NCBI GenBank assembly: GCA_019915015.1
Contig: JAHBBC010000024.1
Span: forward strand, 62,001-126,000
From: Auriscalpium vulgare
Lineage: Eukaryota; Basidiomycota; Agaricomycetes; Russulales; Auriscalpiaceae
Direction of reading: 5' to 3'
DNA: 64,000 nucleotides
The stretch's first letter is position 1; the number at the start of each line of letters is the position of its first letter. Both the position numbers and the translations under genes were made by a program. This document shows, one piece after another, positions 20,804 through 32,600 of the stretch. The notes beneath the pieces were generated by a model. That model made no database searches. It was not told the origin of the DNA and worked only from the letters and a program-made list of their open reading frames with translations.

Positions 20804-22110
20804 GGAGCTGTGACAAGCGTGTGGACTCGTAGAAGTTTCGCGGTAGAGGTCGGGGTCGGGGCGATGGGAGCGGCAGACGGAGGGTAGCATACCACGCAAC
20901 TTGCGCAGGCGGATAGGATAGGGATGGGCCGGGTGCGGGTTCCTGTGGACCGTCTGCTGGCTGAGCGGGAGTAGAAGTACCTCGTACTTTACGTTGCGAG
21001 CGAGCGTTGGCAAAAGCGGGTCGTCGGGTGGTCCCGCCGTGTCGTCGCTGTCGTCGCTGTCGTCGATTAGCTTGAAAAGCCGGCTTAGGCTGAGAGACAG
21101 GCGATGGTCGCACCATGGGAGGTCGACAAGTTGGTGTCGGAAGTCTCCGGCTTCTGAGGTACAGAGATGTCATTGACCGTGAGGAGATTGGCGACGTTGG
21201 GCTCGAGAGGCGGAGGCTTGGGCGAAGCGAGAGCGTAAACACGTTCGTGATTGCCTTTGCTACACGTCAACGGGCCGTCGATACGGTGATTGGCACACAT
21301 ACCCAGCGCCTCGAACCCGACCATCTCCTCCGAAGCCACAACGTGGTCCCCATGAGTCTCAGCGTCTGGAACTTCTGGATCGCCGGGCAGACGTGCCTTG
21401 GCTCAGAGATAGGATCGAAGGCGATTCGACGGAGTCGACTCACCGACGTCAGACGACTTTTCCCGTAGGCACCTCATCGCCGCCTCTCCCATCTCAATCC
21501 ACGCACGCCCGCAATGCGTCACGACCCTACACCGCCCTTCTGGTTCACGTCGGCGAGCTTCGTCCTATTCTCTGCCAGTGCGAGTTCGGCTGCATGCAGC
21601 TGGCCGCGCGTACCCTCTGCGAAGGATGCGAGATTGGGCGCGTCATCCTTCCCATGCGGCAAGGGATTGGAGATACTGTAGAGAGACGATGAGCAGAAAG
21701 TCCAGACGCTCGAAAACACAAAAAGACGAACATGCTGAGCAGGCCACACGTTTGCTCTGCCCCGAACAATCGGGACCTCGAGGTCCTCCAACTGGCGCGT
21801 CTCACTGATGATCCTCGCATCTCGCCCCTTCAAACTTTTGATCTCGTCCCGGATGCGAGTAGACAGTGAATGCAGGACTGTCGAGTTAGCGCATGCCGCG
21901 AGAAGTCGGTCGGTATGCGTCGAAGAGAAGGGCGTGGTGCCTGACGAGGGCCCCATGTTCAAATGGAACGGATGCTAGCAGAGAATGGAGGAGTCCAGCC
22001 AGGCTGTTGAGAGGGAAGTTGCGGTCGCGGCGGGAAGGGTTGGCAGAGGTTGGCAGACGCACGCAGGATGTGCTCCTCGCGCTGCTTGTTCCGCATCTCA
22101 CAGACCTCCC
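20799..22110 (-). pseudogene. Family copy 2, interrupted by the chromovirus
   Basis: Paralogue of 9,087-10,548 on the same strand. It keeps VPFEHGALVRHHALLFDAY, LSTRIRDEIKSLKGRDAR, LASFAEGTRGQLHAAELAL and a long tail (CANHRIDGPLTCSKGNHERV, SVPQKPETSDTNLSTSHGAT) in frames corresponding to copy 1. It is dead for three reasons. The ATG corresponding to copy 1 reads CTG. A 2-bp deletion after FDAY (near 21,917) shifts the frame. The 3' coding end is separated by the retrotransposon and continues at 14,818. Its tail lacks the TAA that copy 1 carries there, which helps define the copy-1 intron. Confidence 0.85.
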
Positions 22111-22731
22111 TGCGCATGGTCCCCAGTAGTGTGTCCTTCCCTGGCGCGCAATCTCAGCACCTCAGCCGTCCACTGCAACTGCCAGTTGGTCCTTCGCCCG
22201 CGTTCGTGCCGTCGGCAGCGAGCCGTTATCCTCCTGGGCTCCCGGAGACACACTGAAGGAAGACTTCTGTTCGCGCAGGATGTATGTGAAGGTCTTACGA
22301 GCAGGGTGATTGAAGAGGTAGAGATGGTAGAGTGGAATGAGCAGATTTGTGCTCATGGGAATTGCCGATCTGGCACTCCTAGGCTTTACTGCGGCACGCG
22401 TTCGCACCCTTCCCTTCTGCCCTATTGTCAACGTTCAAAAAGGTCCAAAATCTGATAGTTTGAGAGACTCGGTACACAACACATCTTTTAGGGATCAGCA
22501 TCCTACACTGTCACTTTGACACCGCACCGTATTTGCCAAACGGGCCGCCTCGAACTTGAATTCAGTGAGTTACAGCTGCGTGTTCTTCGATCAGAGGCCT
22601 CCGATGACACCAATGCTTAGAGCCTCAAAATTGAGAAGGGGAGATATCTTTGACTTTTTTTCGAGGTGCGTACGGGCTACATGACTCTTGGTGTCATACT
22701 TAATCTCACCTCTCCGAAGTCAGTTCGCCGC
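22111..22731. other. Intergenic with a fragment shared with 1-290
   Basis: 22,310-22,590 resembles the hydratase 3' flank at 1-290 in opposite orientation. The remainder has short open frames on both strands (for example minus 22,162-22,431) without recognised domains. The promoter of the F-box gene starting at 22,732 lies at the right end. Confidence 0.5.
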
Positions 22732-23831
22732 ATGGCGAATACACCCCTGGAAGTGCAAATCCTCATCATAGAATGGGCATATCGGTTGTCCCAATCGAAT
22801 ACAATAGACTATGCCGCCCTTTGCGCCTGTGCCCTGGTCTGTCGTGCGTGGACTCCCACCGCGCAGCGCCTCCTCTTCCGCCGTATACCTCCGCATGCCT
22901 GCAATTGCTACAAAATAAAATCACTCATCCGCACTCTCCTCACCACCCCACGCCTCTCCGCGGCCGTCCGCTCTGTCGACCTGACAATCACTTCGGACAA
23001 TTCCACTTCTGAATTCGGAGACGATGTCGCTCTTCTCAAGGTCTGCCCGCAGGTTCAGGGCATTTCTATCAAGCAAATGACCGGTGCAGACATGTATCCT
23101 GCGCTCGAATCTTGCCTGCGTGCCCTCCAGCTGCAGCCGGTGTTCCTGCGTCCGTTTGGACCGCCTTCCTTCATCGCCCTCCTCCTGCGGACATGGCCAA
23201 ATCTTCGCGCGCTCGATGTGGACGGTTGCGACATTGATGATGCCCTGACGCCGATTTCAGGCACCGGAGCTCTGCAGGCGCTGACTCTCTACAAGCCGAA
23301 CTCTCTCGATTGGTCGTTGTCACCGAACAACGATTTTGCTGCACTCCGGGACCTCGAGCTGATAAAACCATGTTGGAACAATGCCGCGTGGCAGCAACTC
23401 CATATTGTGCTCCCTGAGCTACATACCCTGCGCTTGACGGGATTCTTCCCACCGCAAGCATATCTCGACCGTCTGGAGCGTCTGGAGAACTTCATCTTCA
23501 CTGATTTGCCCGAGGACGACGTCGCATTCCCGCCGGGCCTGCGCCATGTTGGGTACCACGCTTGGAAGACTAACACGACGGCCGCCATGGACTGCACAGT
23601 TGCGGCGCTGGGTGCGCTGGCAAATCTGCAGCTCGTCACTACAACGCGCAGAGCGACCAAGGTTCAGATCGATGCGTTGGAATCGGTATGCCGGGACCGC
23701 GGTGTGGAGTTGGAGATACGCCAAACGCCTGAGGACTTTCCGGTGAGTATCATGAGTCGCGACTCCCTGGTATACCGTGCAAGGCTGATCATATCATGCA
23801 GTGCCCTCGGTGGGATGTCGATTGGATTTGA
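22732..23831 (+). CDS. F-box/LRR-like protein
   Basis: Probable substrate adaptor of an SCF ubiquitin ligase, in the large expanded basidiomycete F-box family. Exon 1 is 22,732-23,742 and exon 2 is 23,802-23,831, giving 346 aa. The start was chosen at MANTPLEVQIL because the F-box-like helix begins there (LEVQILIIEWAYRL, then ALVCRAWTPTAQRLLFRRI), although the frame is open to 22,666. The rest shows irregular leucine-rich repeats such as LRALDVDGCDIDDAL, LPELHTLRLTGFFPP and LRHVGYHAW. With the intron (GTGAGT...GCAG, 59 nt) the protein ends CPRWDVDWI; without it the frame runs to 23,877. The 3' third is duplicated at 4,898-5,360. Confidence 0.82.
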
Positions 23832-25635
23832 AATCAGAAATCACTCCGACGGTCTCACTCACAGAGTGGAATTGTGAAGATGTGAAGACGATATCGCTAC
23901 GCAACTGCTATACCATCGCCCTCGTTTGGCCTATTTTCTCCACATACCGTGCCAGCGTTTCGTTTCCGACGTCCAGCCTACTCTGCCCAATCCCGACTTC
24001 CACTGCCCCATTCCGGCCAGACGACCTAGCAAGCCCCCGCGCCGTTCTGTCACAAGCTCACTAGGCGACCTTCCTCCTGGCTTCAACATCCCGTCATTCG
24101 TCCGGCAGCGGCAGCTCGTCCATATAGTATGCACGCCGAAATTATCCGCACACTACTTGGTCTCGCTTGCTCTCGACCACCCGCCTACATTGTCCCTACT
24201 CCTAGTCTGTCACCTCGAAACGAAGCCGCGAAGAACGTACTTCTAGAACAGGCGTTGTTAACGGGCTTCGCGCAGCGTGGACCGAGTGTGCCGAGATGCG
24301 CCGCAGGACCGCGTTCTGGCACTGCTAGCGCTGCAAAGTGGCGTTCGACTGCTCGACTCTCTGCAAACTCCGTGCGTCTTCCGCGCCCCGATCCAGACTC
24401 AAGACTCAAGAGGACAGCAGGACACGCTCCGGGCCGGGAGGCCGCGCCGGCTACCGCCCGCCGGCGCCTCTTGCGCGGCTGGCAGTACCAACTTTCTCTA
24501 CATCCAACTGTCGCGCGATACAGCCGTATACAGCCGCCCTCCGTCAGGTTTTCAAGCGCATCTTCATCTTGGACATATACTCAGGGATTCATCGAATTGA
24601 TCACCGCATCAGCCTGTCACGCTCAAGCGCTTTGTCGTTACCACCATTTCAAAGACAGCGTTGCGGCTACGCTCATCACGCAGGCACTGCGCCAAGTCAG
24701 GTGAGTATTTCCAGGCAACTCATTATCATAGTGCTGACGCCGCCGTAGTGCATGCATCCACCCTTGGTTTCACGGAAATCAGGTAGCACTGCAGTAACAA
24801 TTCCTAGCGCCGCCAACATCCCCTCGATCAGTCGTATCCCTGATATTATGTCCCCACTGAGGCGATCCCCGAGAAATACAAGAGAATACGCCCGAGAATA
24901 CGCCCCCGTCACTCGACGGCCAGCCATCAGACCGAAGGCGATTCCCGAGGATCCAGGTATACGGGGTTGGTTATTCTCAGTCCGCGACTTAGTCACTCTC
25001 ACAGCGGCTGTACGGTTTCATCGGTCTCGTCTATTTCTTATAAATTGACGGGAGCGTGTTCCGATGAGGTTGCCTCAGCCTCGCCCATAGGCGCGAGGAA
25101 CACAACTCTATTCCGCGGCGGCTATGCTCCATTTGTGCATTCATGCGCAGAAGCCCAGAAGACGGGAATCACTCTCGGCTAGTGAGTTGTATTATGCCTT
25201 GCGCTCATGTCGATCTAACCTGCTCTGACCGACTCTCGCTTGCGGCGTCCAGACAGAAACTGCCCTTCCCGACACGAAATAGGAGCTAGCCGGACGGCGG
25301 GATCCCTGAAATTGAACCTCTTCGAAAGACGTGTTCATTGGTGTCCATAGCCCCCATCACGGCTCATTCCGGGTACGCCACTCACCACGACCCTTTTCGA
25401 TAACGGGGGCACAATGCCCTATGTTGGATTTGTATGTTATGTTGACGCATAGCATACAAATCATCCATCCTTCTGGAATGGCGACACATCGCGTAGACGA
25501 CGAGCACCTGGATTGGCTCGGTTGTTCGAGACTATCATCGATGGAACGGGACGTCCCGCCTTATGGCACCGAGTCGGTTCCTATATTACCATGGAGGCTA
25601 TATTATCAGTCGAATGCGCCTGGAAGGGAGGCAAC
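23832..25635. other. Duplicated spacer, copy B
   Basis: Second copy of 5,361-7,142, including the upstream region of the DUF6534 gene. No coding gene is recognised. Confidence 0.6.
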
Positions 25636-26065
25636 ATGTACGCTCTTGGTGTCCCCGAAAACGTCGTGGTTTTGTGAGTATTCGGAGCAGCGTCCTCGTT
25701 ACAAGCGCTGACGTCTCGGTTCTACGCCAGTACGGCCCCGCAGGTGCGCACGACGTCCCTCATATCAGCTCGATGACTCTGAATGGCCTTTAGCTCTTCG
25801 GTTTTCTCTTTAACTGGGGTCTTGTTGGCGTACTCTCCGCCCAGACATGTGCGTAGCCTCGCCCTATACCCTCACCGCACGCGACCTGATCGCTCTTCAC
25901 CAAAGACTACTATAGCGTCCATTTCCCCGCCGACAAGCGGCGCCTCAAATCCTTAGTCTATGGCCTGTGTATCCTGGAGACTGTGCAGACGGGTATGATC
26001 ACGCAGAGCGCATTCGCATAATTTGGTAAAGGATGGGGTGACCTGGACGAGTTGCACAACCGAGG
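25636..26065 (+). pseudogene. DUF6534 gene, truncated copy B
   Basis: Corresponds to the first four exons of the gene at 7,143 with the same introns: MYALGVPENVVV, LFGFLFNWGLVGVLSAQ, SLVYGLCILETVQTG. It ends at the edge of the duplicated segment, so five-sixths of the membrane domain is missing. In addition the codon after AFA is TAA (26,019-26,021) where copy A has AAA. Confidence 0.9.
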
Positions 26066-27363
26066 AGTAGCGGCATCCTTCTCGTAGCTTTTGATCCATG
26101 ATTTTGCCTTCTCGTCTCCTTTGTCCTATACCACTACATATGAAACTTAGGGATCTCTATAAGAAGTTGACGAGGCACTCACAGCTCCGCTCATGCAAGG
26201 CCTGGGGTACTGATTGTCATGCGGGCGTCGGGCGAGGGAGCGACTCGGAGACCGTCGGGCCCTCGGGCCGTTGTACGCCCGGCGCTTGTTGGTCGGGCAC
26301 GCCCTGTCTTCGAGTTCGCATCTGCAGTTCTTCCTTCTCCCTGCGCTCCCGTCCCTACCCTGCGCTCCCGTCCCTACCCTGCGCTCATTCTTTGGTCCAG
26401 AAAATCATGCTCTTCCTCACTGCAGCAAGTTCACGTCGACTTTCTGCCTTCCGCGTGCGCCTTCTGGAGTATGTCTTACACCAATCTTGTCCTGGACGCC
26501 AGGTGGTTGCGTGCCTTAGCTGCGGGGCCACCGCCAGCGCAGAACGGGCGACAGATCCACCCCACAGTGACCCTGGTAGCCCTAGCGCGCACCTAGCATG
26601 GTGCGTCCTCGGGTTAGGTATCTTTCGGACAGGTGTGTCTAATCTGTCCAGATTACCACTTGCAGACATCGACATGAGCGCGACGTTCAACACGACGAGC
26701 AAGTTGTTCCTTCGCAGCAACATGCCCACGCCGGTCAGCGCCCGAAGCGCAGGCCGTCACGCTCGCGATTTTCAACTGGTGCGCTGTCCCTTATTTCACC
26801 AACGCAAGTTACTCACCTACTTCGTAGCCACGACTACTCGCTGCGACGCACGGTTTCGGCAACGCCGAGTGCCCTGTCGGGCTGCGCAGTCAGGGTTTTC
26901 CCCCCTGGGTGCTGAAAACAAGGACTGCGATTCCGGAAGCCCGTACCACAAGTCCGACTTGGCTCCATCCAACGTCGACAGCGGATTGTGCCCGACGGGC
27001 CACCCTCGCCTCTCCAGCTGGATCGACATGGGGGCGGCGCGGGAAATATGCGCTGGATGCGGAACCGCGGGATGCGTGGGCGTACGCGGTGCCGGCGAGC
27101 GTGGCGCCGTGGGCATGCGCGCTGGGGGCAAATAATGGTGGGTTCCTTGTGCCTCTTGCAGCGTGTGTGTTCTCATCATCTAGCGGTAGCCTACAAACGA
27201 CCATAAGAGATCTGGAGCCGACGCGACGCCCATCACGCTAAGGCCAAACACCGCGGCACCGACTCCTTCTGCGCCTCACGGTCGTCATCTCCTCACGACC
27301 CTCCCAATCCCAATCTGCGTCGTCGCAACGCGCCACGGACGCCTATCTCCGAGCATTTGCCCG
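26066..27363. other. Gene-poor region with a short tandem repeat
   Basis: A 345-codon plus-strand frame (26,098-27,135) is open but shows no domain, has biased Ser/Arg/Cys composition and competes with open frames on the other strand. A 19-bp unit (CTGCGCTCCCGTCCCTACC) is repeated 2.4 times at 26,341-26,386 inside it. I do not call a gene here. Confidence 0.45.
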
Positions 27364-27760
27364 CGATCATCGATCACGGCGCCTCGTTTTCCTCCCGAAT
27401 CTCCCGTACGCTGTCTTCCTGCGCGCGAAAGCCCCTCCACCTGCACCGCGCGTGCTCGCCACCACCCCGCCCCTGCGCGCGCTGCACGCCTCTCTGACTG
27501 CGCTCACGCATCTGCGCATCAGCACCGCGCGCGCCGTGGAATCTGCCGACACTGCATTGCGCTGGACGCGCGTCAGGAAAGCTGATAGAACGCGATGAAT
27601 GCCGAACACGTCGCGCGGCTGCCCGAGCTAGCGGCCATCGCGCTGACGCTGCCCGCGCTCCAGTATCTTGCTGTGGGGAACGTGCGGATATGGGACGATG
27701 GGCAGGGAAGGGCGAGCGAGTTCGTGAGAGGCTGGAGGGGATCGACTAGGAGACGGCGCG
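27364..27760 (+). pseudogene. Possible LRR-type fragment of an F-box gene
   Basis: Two frames give leucine-rich stretches in succession: LRALHASLTALTHLRISTAR near 27,475-27,530 and LPELAAIALTLPALQYLAVG at 27,620-27,680. A stop (TAG) and frame change lie between them, and no F-box or start is seen upstream. It looks like a decayed piece of an F-box/LRR gene, although GC-rich DNA can mimic this. Confidence 0.35.
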
Positions 27761-29582
27761 GATGGTGTGCGCTGCCGAGCGTGGCGCCGTGCGCGTGTGC
27801 GCTGGGGCGACGGTGCGTTCATGTCTCTTTGCGTGGAGTGTTTTCTAATCTGATTTGACCAGAGTATATGGCATACATGCATGTGACGGCGTGCGAGATC
27901 GATCTCGAATCCCTCGGCGCGGGAGGCCGTGGCGCGAGATCGACGCGACGCTGATCAGACGAAACCCCCGATCTGCGCTGCCGCCGTCGACCACGCCTCT
28001 TGTGAGTCATCGGCCTCTTCGCAGGGCGCCCCAGCTACGTCCGAGGAACGAGGCGTTCGAACGTCCGCAGTGTGCGACTGGTCACAGGATCCTCGCCGGC
28101 CCCACTCGACGAGATGGCCAGCAACGCCGACTCTCCTCCACGGGCGCGGGAGATTGCCATGCAGTGCGTGCAGATCCCTCTCGCCGGGTTCTGCGCGCGC
28201 TGATATGAATGCGTCGTTGGACGCGACACTTGTCGATGGCTCTCTGTGTCCATCGTCTCCAGACTACAGCTGTGTGCCCGCATACACTATGTACATATTC
28301 ACCACGCCGATCTCCGGCTTCCTGTACCTTGAGCATCGTGCTAATATATTTACTTGTCACCGACGGCATTCGGTGATAACTGAAAGCCATGTCATTTCAA
28401 AGTGAACGAGAACGAAAAATCTACGCGCTACGTATACGTTCGCGGCACAGTACACTAGGCAGGACACTGCAATGGGCCGAGTGTGCCGACGGCTCCACCA
28501 TCCATTGCAGTGACACGCGCTGTATAAGTACGATAGCTCTGGCATTGTCGCGGTCGCGTGCCCGGTTGATCTTGGCTGCCATCAACGGCAGGTTGCGTGC
28601 CCGGGGAACAGATCCCCTTCGGCAGCTTCGTGCGGTGGTCTTCTGCTCGGGCGCAATCGCCACGTCATCAGCGCGAAACCGTCGGCTCGGAAGACGACTC
28701 GACGGGTAAGGGCATCGAGGGGCGTCGCTGTGCATGGCCATTGCCGGATGGGATAGGTTCATGGACAGGTCGGACAGGTCGGGTGACGAGGGTGATGTAT
28801 TTGCTGCGAGATAGCATGTTGAAACCCGGTGGTCGCGCTACTGTAGGAGATGCTGTGGATGGCAAAGGAAGGTAGATGAAGAACTGACGAGCTCAACAGT
28901 GTATGCAGACAAACGGATGTCCAGCTCGCCACGTGTCGAGTGCTATTGAACAACGATGCCTCCGCCATGCACGCGGAGACGCTCGCAGTCGCACGATCTC
29001 TGCCCGCCGCATCTCGACTTGATGTCGCCGCAGCCGCAGCTGCGACTGAAGGCCGTGAATGCCTCGCTGTGCGGACAGCCGGTGCGCGTCACAACTTGGA
29101 CTGACTGCTACTGACAGGCATACTCACCAGAACACTCGGACCCTCGAACATGATGCCGTCTCGGCGCCATCCCGCTCCCTCCTTTGAACCTTGCTTGCAA
29201 GCCACACGAGAGGTAAGGCCATCGCAGGTGCGCGTTGCGACACGAATCTTCGATGCCCGTTGTTCGATGAGAAAAAGTCATGGCTTGTGCTCTTGAACTT
29301 TGAAAGGGAGCGAAATGGATGAGCTTGAGATGGAGGATGCGGGTGTGGCAGATTCCTTACATAATATGCTGCGCGTCATCCGATGGGATCGATAAAGCTG
29401 CGCGCTGCCTCTTTGCCCTCAACCACCATCTCGTCGCAGTAAGTCGCCTCCCCGGACCCCTCAATGTGTCGGAGACAATCAATCTCACCCCAGATATTTG
29501 TGCCAGGCACTCATTCTCAACATCTTGACCTAAGGAATCAACCAGAAAGACTGCCACAGTGAGCCAGTAAATGTATCAATTT
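27761..29582. other. Gene-poor region
   Basis: Only short overlapping frames are present on both strands and none has a recognisable signature. The right end contains the probable promoter and 5' leader of the TPR-CHAT gene. Confidence 0.45.
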
Positions 29583-29624
29583 TCTATAAAGTCACGCTGA
29601 TGATATTTACTCTCCCTTATAGCA
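29567..29624 (+). promoter_or_regulatory. Probable 5'-UTR intron or core promoter of the TPR-CHAT gene
   Basis: A GTAAAT donor near 29,567, a CTGATG branch-like site and TTATAG at 29,617-29,622 just before the ATG fit a small leader intron. Alternatively CTATAAAG at about 29,583 could act as a TATA box, but it lies unusually close to the ATG. An in-frame TGA just upstream of the putative donor excludes an N-terminal extension through this intron. Confidence 0.4.
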
Positions 29625-32600
29625 ATGGCAGACCGAATTACACAGCTGAGATCAAAACTGGACTTGATGCCTTCAGGACATCCAGATCGGCCCAGTGGTC
29701 TGTACAACCTGGCAACCACATTGCAGACCCAGTTTATGCAGCTGGGCAGAATGTCAGATCTGGAGGAGGCTATTGTGCTGCACAGAGAGGCCCTGAATTT
29801 GAGACCTCCAGGCCATCCTGATCGCTGGATGAGTCTCAATAACCTTGCAAATGCTGTGCACACCCAGTTTGAGCAGCTGGGCAGAATGCCAGATCTGGAG
29901 GAGGCTATTGTGCTGCACAGAGAGGCCCTGAATTTGAGACCTCCAGGCCATCCTGATCGCTGGATGAGTCTCAATAACGTTGCAAATGCTGTGCAGACTC
30001 AGTTTGAGCAGCTGGGCAGAATGCCAGATCTGGAGGAGGCTATTGTGCTGCACAGAGAGGCCCTGAATTTGATACCTCCAGGCCATCCTGATCGCTCAAC
30101 AAGTCTCAATAATCTGGCAGGTGCTGTGCAGACCCAGTTTCAGCAGCTGGGCAGAATGCCAGATCTGGAGGAGGTTATTGTGCTGCACAGAGAGGCCCTG
30201 GAATTGAGACCTCCAGGCCATCCTGATCGCTCAACAAGTCTCAATAATCTGGCAAGTGCTGTGCGGACCCAGTTTCAGCAGCTGGGCAGAATGCCAGATC
30301 TGGAGGAGGTTATTGTGCTGCACAGAGAGGCCCTGGAATTGAGACCTCCAGGCCATCCTGATCGCTCAACAAGTCTCAATAATCTGGCAAGTGCTGTGCG
30401 GACCCAGTTTCAGCAGCTGGGCAGAATGCCAGATCTGGAGGAGGCTATTGTGCTGCACAGAGAGGCCCTGAATTTGATACCTCCAGGCCATCCTAATCGC
30501 TCATTGAGTCTCAATAATCTGGCAGGTGCTGTGCAGACCCAGTTTCAGCAGCTGGGCAGAATGCCAGATCTGGAGGAGGCTATTGTGCTGCACAGAGAGG
30601 CCCTGAATTTGATACCTCCAGGCCATCCTGATCGCTCATCGAGTCTCAATAACCTGGCAAGTACTGTGCGGACCCAGTTTGAGCAGCTGGGCAGAATGCC
30701 AGATCTGGAGGAGGCTATTGTGCTGTACAGAGAGGCCCTGAATTTGAGCCCTCCAGGCCATTATAATCGCTCATTGAGTCTCAATAATCTGGCAGTTGCT
30801 GTGCACACCCAGTTTAAGCAGTTGGGCAGAGTGTCAGATCTGGAGGAGGCTATTGTGCTGCACAGAGAGGCCCTGAATTTGAGACCTCCAAGTGATCCTG
30901 ATCGCTTAACAAGTCTCAATAACCTGGCAAATGCTCTGTTGACCCAGTTTGAGCAGTTGGGCAGAGTGTCAGATGTGGAGGAGGCTATAGTGTTGTATAC
31001 AGAGGCATATGCAGAGTTCGGTGATCGACATCCATCTGTTATCAATAGCCTACAAGGCCTTGGTCATTGTCTCATTCAAAGAGACAGTCAGTACAGCCCA
31101 AATATCTCTGATCATGCATGGGAGAACTTTGAGCGTTCCAGCAATCATATCAATGCCAATTCAACTAGTAGGCTGAAATGTACTGTCACATGGACTAGAC
31201 TGGCTCATAAATACAAGCACAAGTCCGCTAGACACGCCTATCAAAAGGCTCTACTGCTTCTTGAACAGTGCTTAACTATATTTCCCACCCCAGAGCTACA
31301 GCACAATTTCTTCCAGACTGTGCAAGGAATATCAGAGCTGGCCTCAAATGCGGTGTCATGGGCAATTGAGAGTGGGGACTTGCAAGAAGCAGTTCAGGTC
31401 TGGGAACAAGGGCGAGGCATTCTATGGTCCAAGATGAGAGCATATAGATATCCAATTGACCAGTTGAAAAATGCAAAGTTATCGCTTGCTGAGCAGTTTG
31501 AAAGTGTCACTCAGCAGTTGGATCAATTGACAACCACTCATAACGCTGGATCTCAGCATTTGAGCAGTTATGTGGAGAAACAATTGACAAGAAAGAGACA
31601 GTTGAATGAAAGGTGGAATGAACTTGTCAGAGAGATACAAGGTGTACCAGGATTTGAGACATTTCTTACCATTCCATCTTTCTCAAACATCAGAAGAGCT
31701 GCTTCAGAGGGACCTGTCATTCTAGTCAATGTCTCTTACCATCGCTCTGATGCTTTGATTCTCTATAAGGTTGAGTCAGATCCTATCAATGTGCCCCTGC
31801 CAGACACTACCATAGGAACAGTATTTGAAATTGTTGGTTGGTTGGCAAAAGGATTAAAATTAGGACAGCTTTCCGATCATCCAGCAGAGAGTTCCTCACT
31901 AGTACATGATGATAGTTGTATGGATGACACCATCTACAAAGTCCTAAGTCATCTTTGGAAGTATATTGTATGTCACATCTTCCAGAAGTTGAATGAGCTG
32001 GGTTTGGCCAAGAACTCTAGAATTTGGTGGTGTCTATCAGGAAAACTGTGTGCACTACCCATACATGCAGCACAGCCATTTATTGGCCCTCAGCAAATGC
32101 TTTCACAGAAATATATCCACTCCTATACTTCAACTCTTAGCTCACTAATCCAAGCTAGAAAAGGCATTGTAGAGAAAGAGAGAGGAGCTACACCAAAAAT
32201 CCTTGCAATGGCAACAAGCTCTTTGCCAAAGGTCTATGAAGAGATTGAAGACATGCAGAATTTGGGCTGTGATATACAGAAGCTCATTGGAAGTGAAGTC
32301 ACTCATAGTACCATGACAGATGGCCTTGCAAAATCCCCTTGGATTCACATTGCTTCCCATGGACATTTGGACACAAAGCAGCCGTTCAAGTCATCCTTTG
32401 AACTGCATAACAATGCTAGGTTCACTATACTTGATCTGTTGAAAGCCAACCTGCCAAATGCTGAGCTAGCTGTTCTGTCTGCTTGTCATACTGCAGCTGT
32501 TGACCAAGACAATAATCCAAATGAAGGAATAAGTCTGGCAGCTGGCATGCAGTTTTGTGGCTTCAGAGGTGTTGTTGGTACACTTTGGGCAATGGATGAC

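Larger units (their letters stand above)
23366..26065 (+). repeat. Segmental duplication, copy B
   Basis: Direct copy of 4,898-7,572. Its left edge is inside the intact F-box gene and its right edge inside the DUF6534 sequence, which stops abruptly after AACCGAGG at 26,065. The orientation is the same as copy A, with 18.5 kb between starts. Confidence 0.93.

Noticed and set aside
26098..27135. 345-codon plus-strand ORF as a gene
   Set aside because: No domain, biased composition, a tandem repeat inside it and equally open frames on the other strand; it is probably noncoding.
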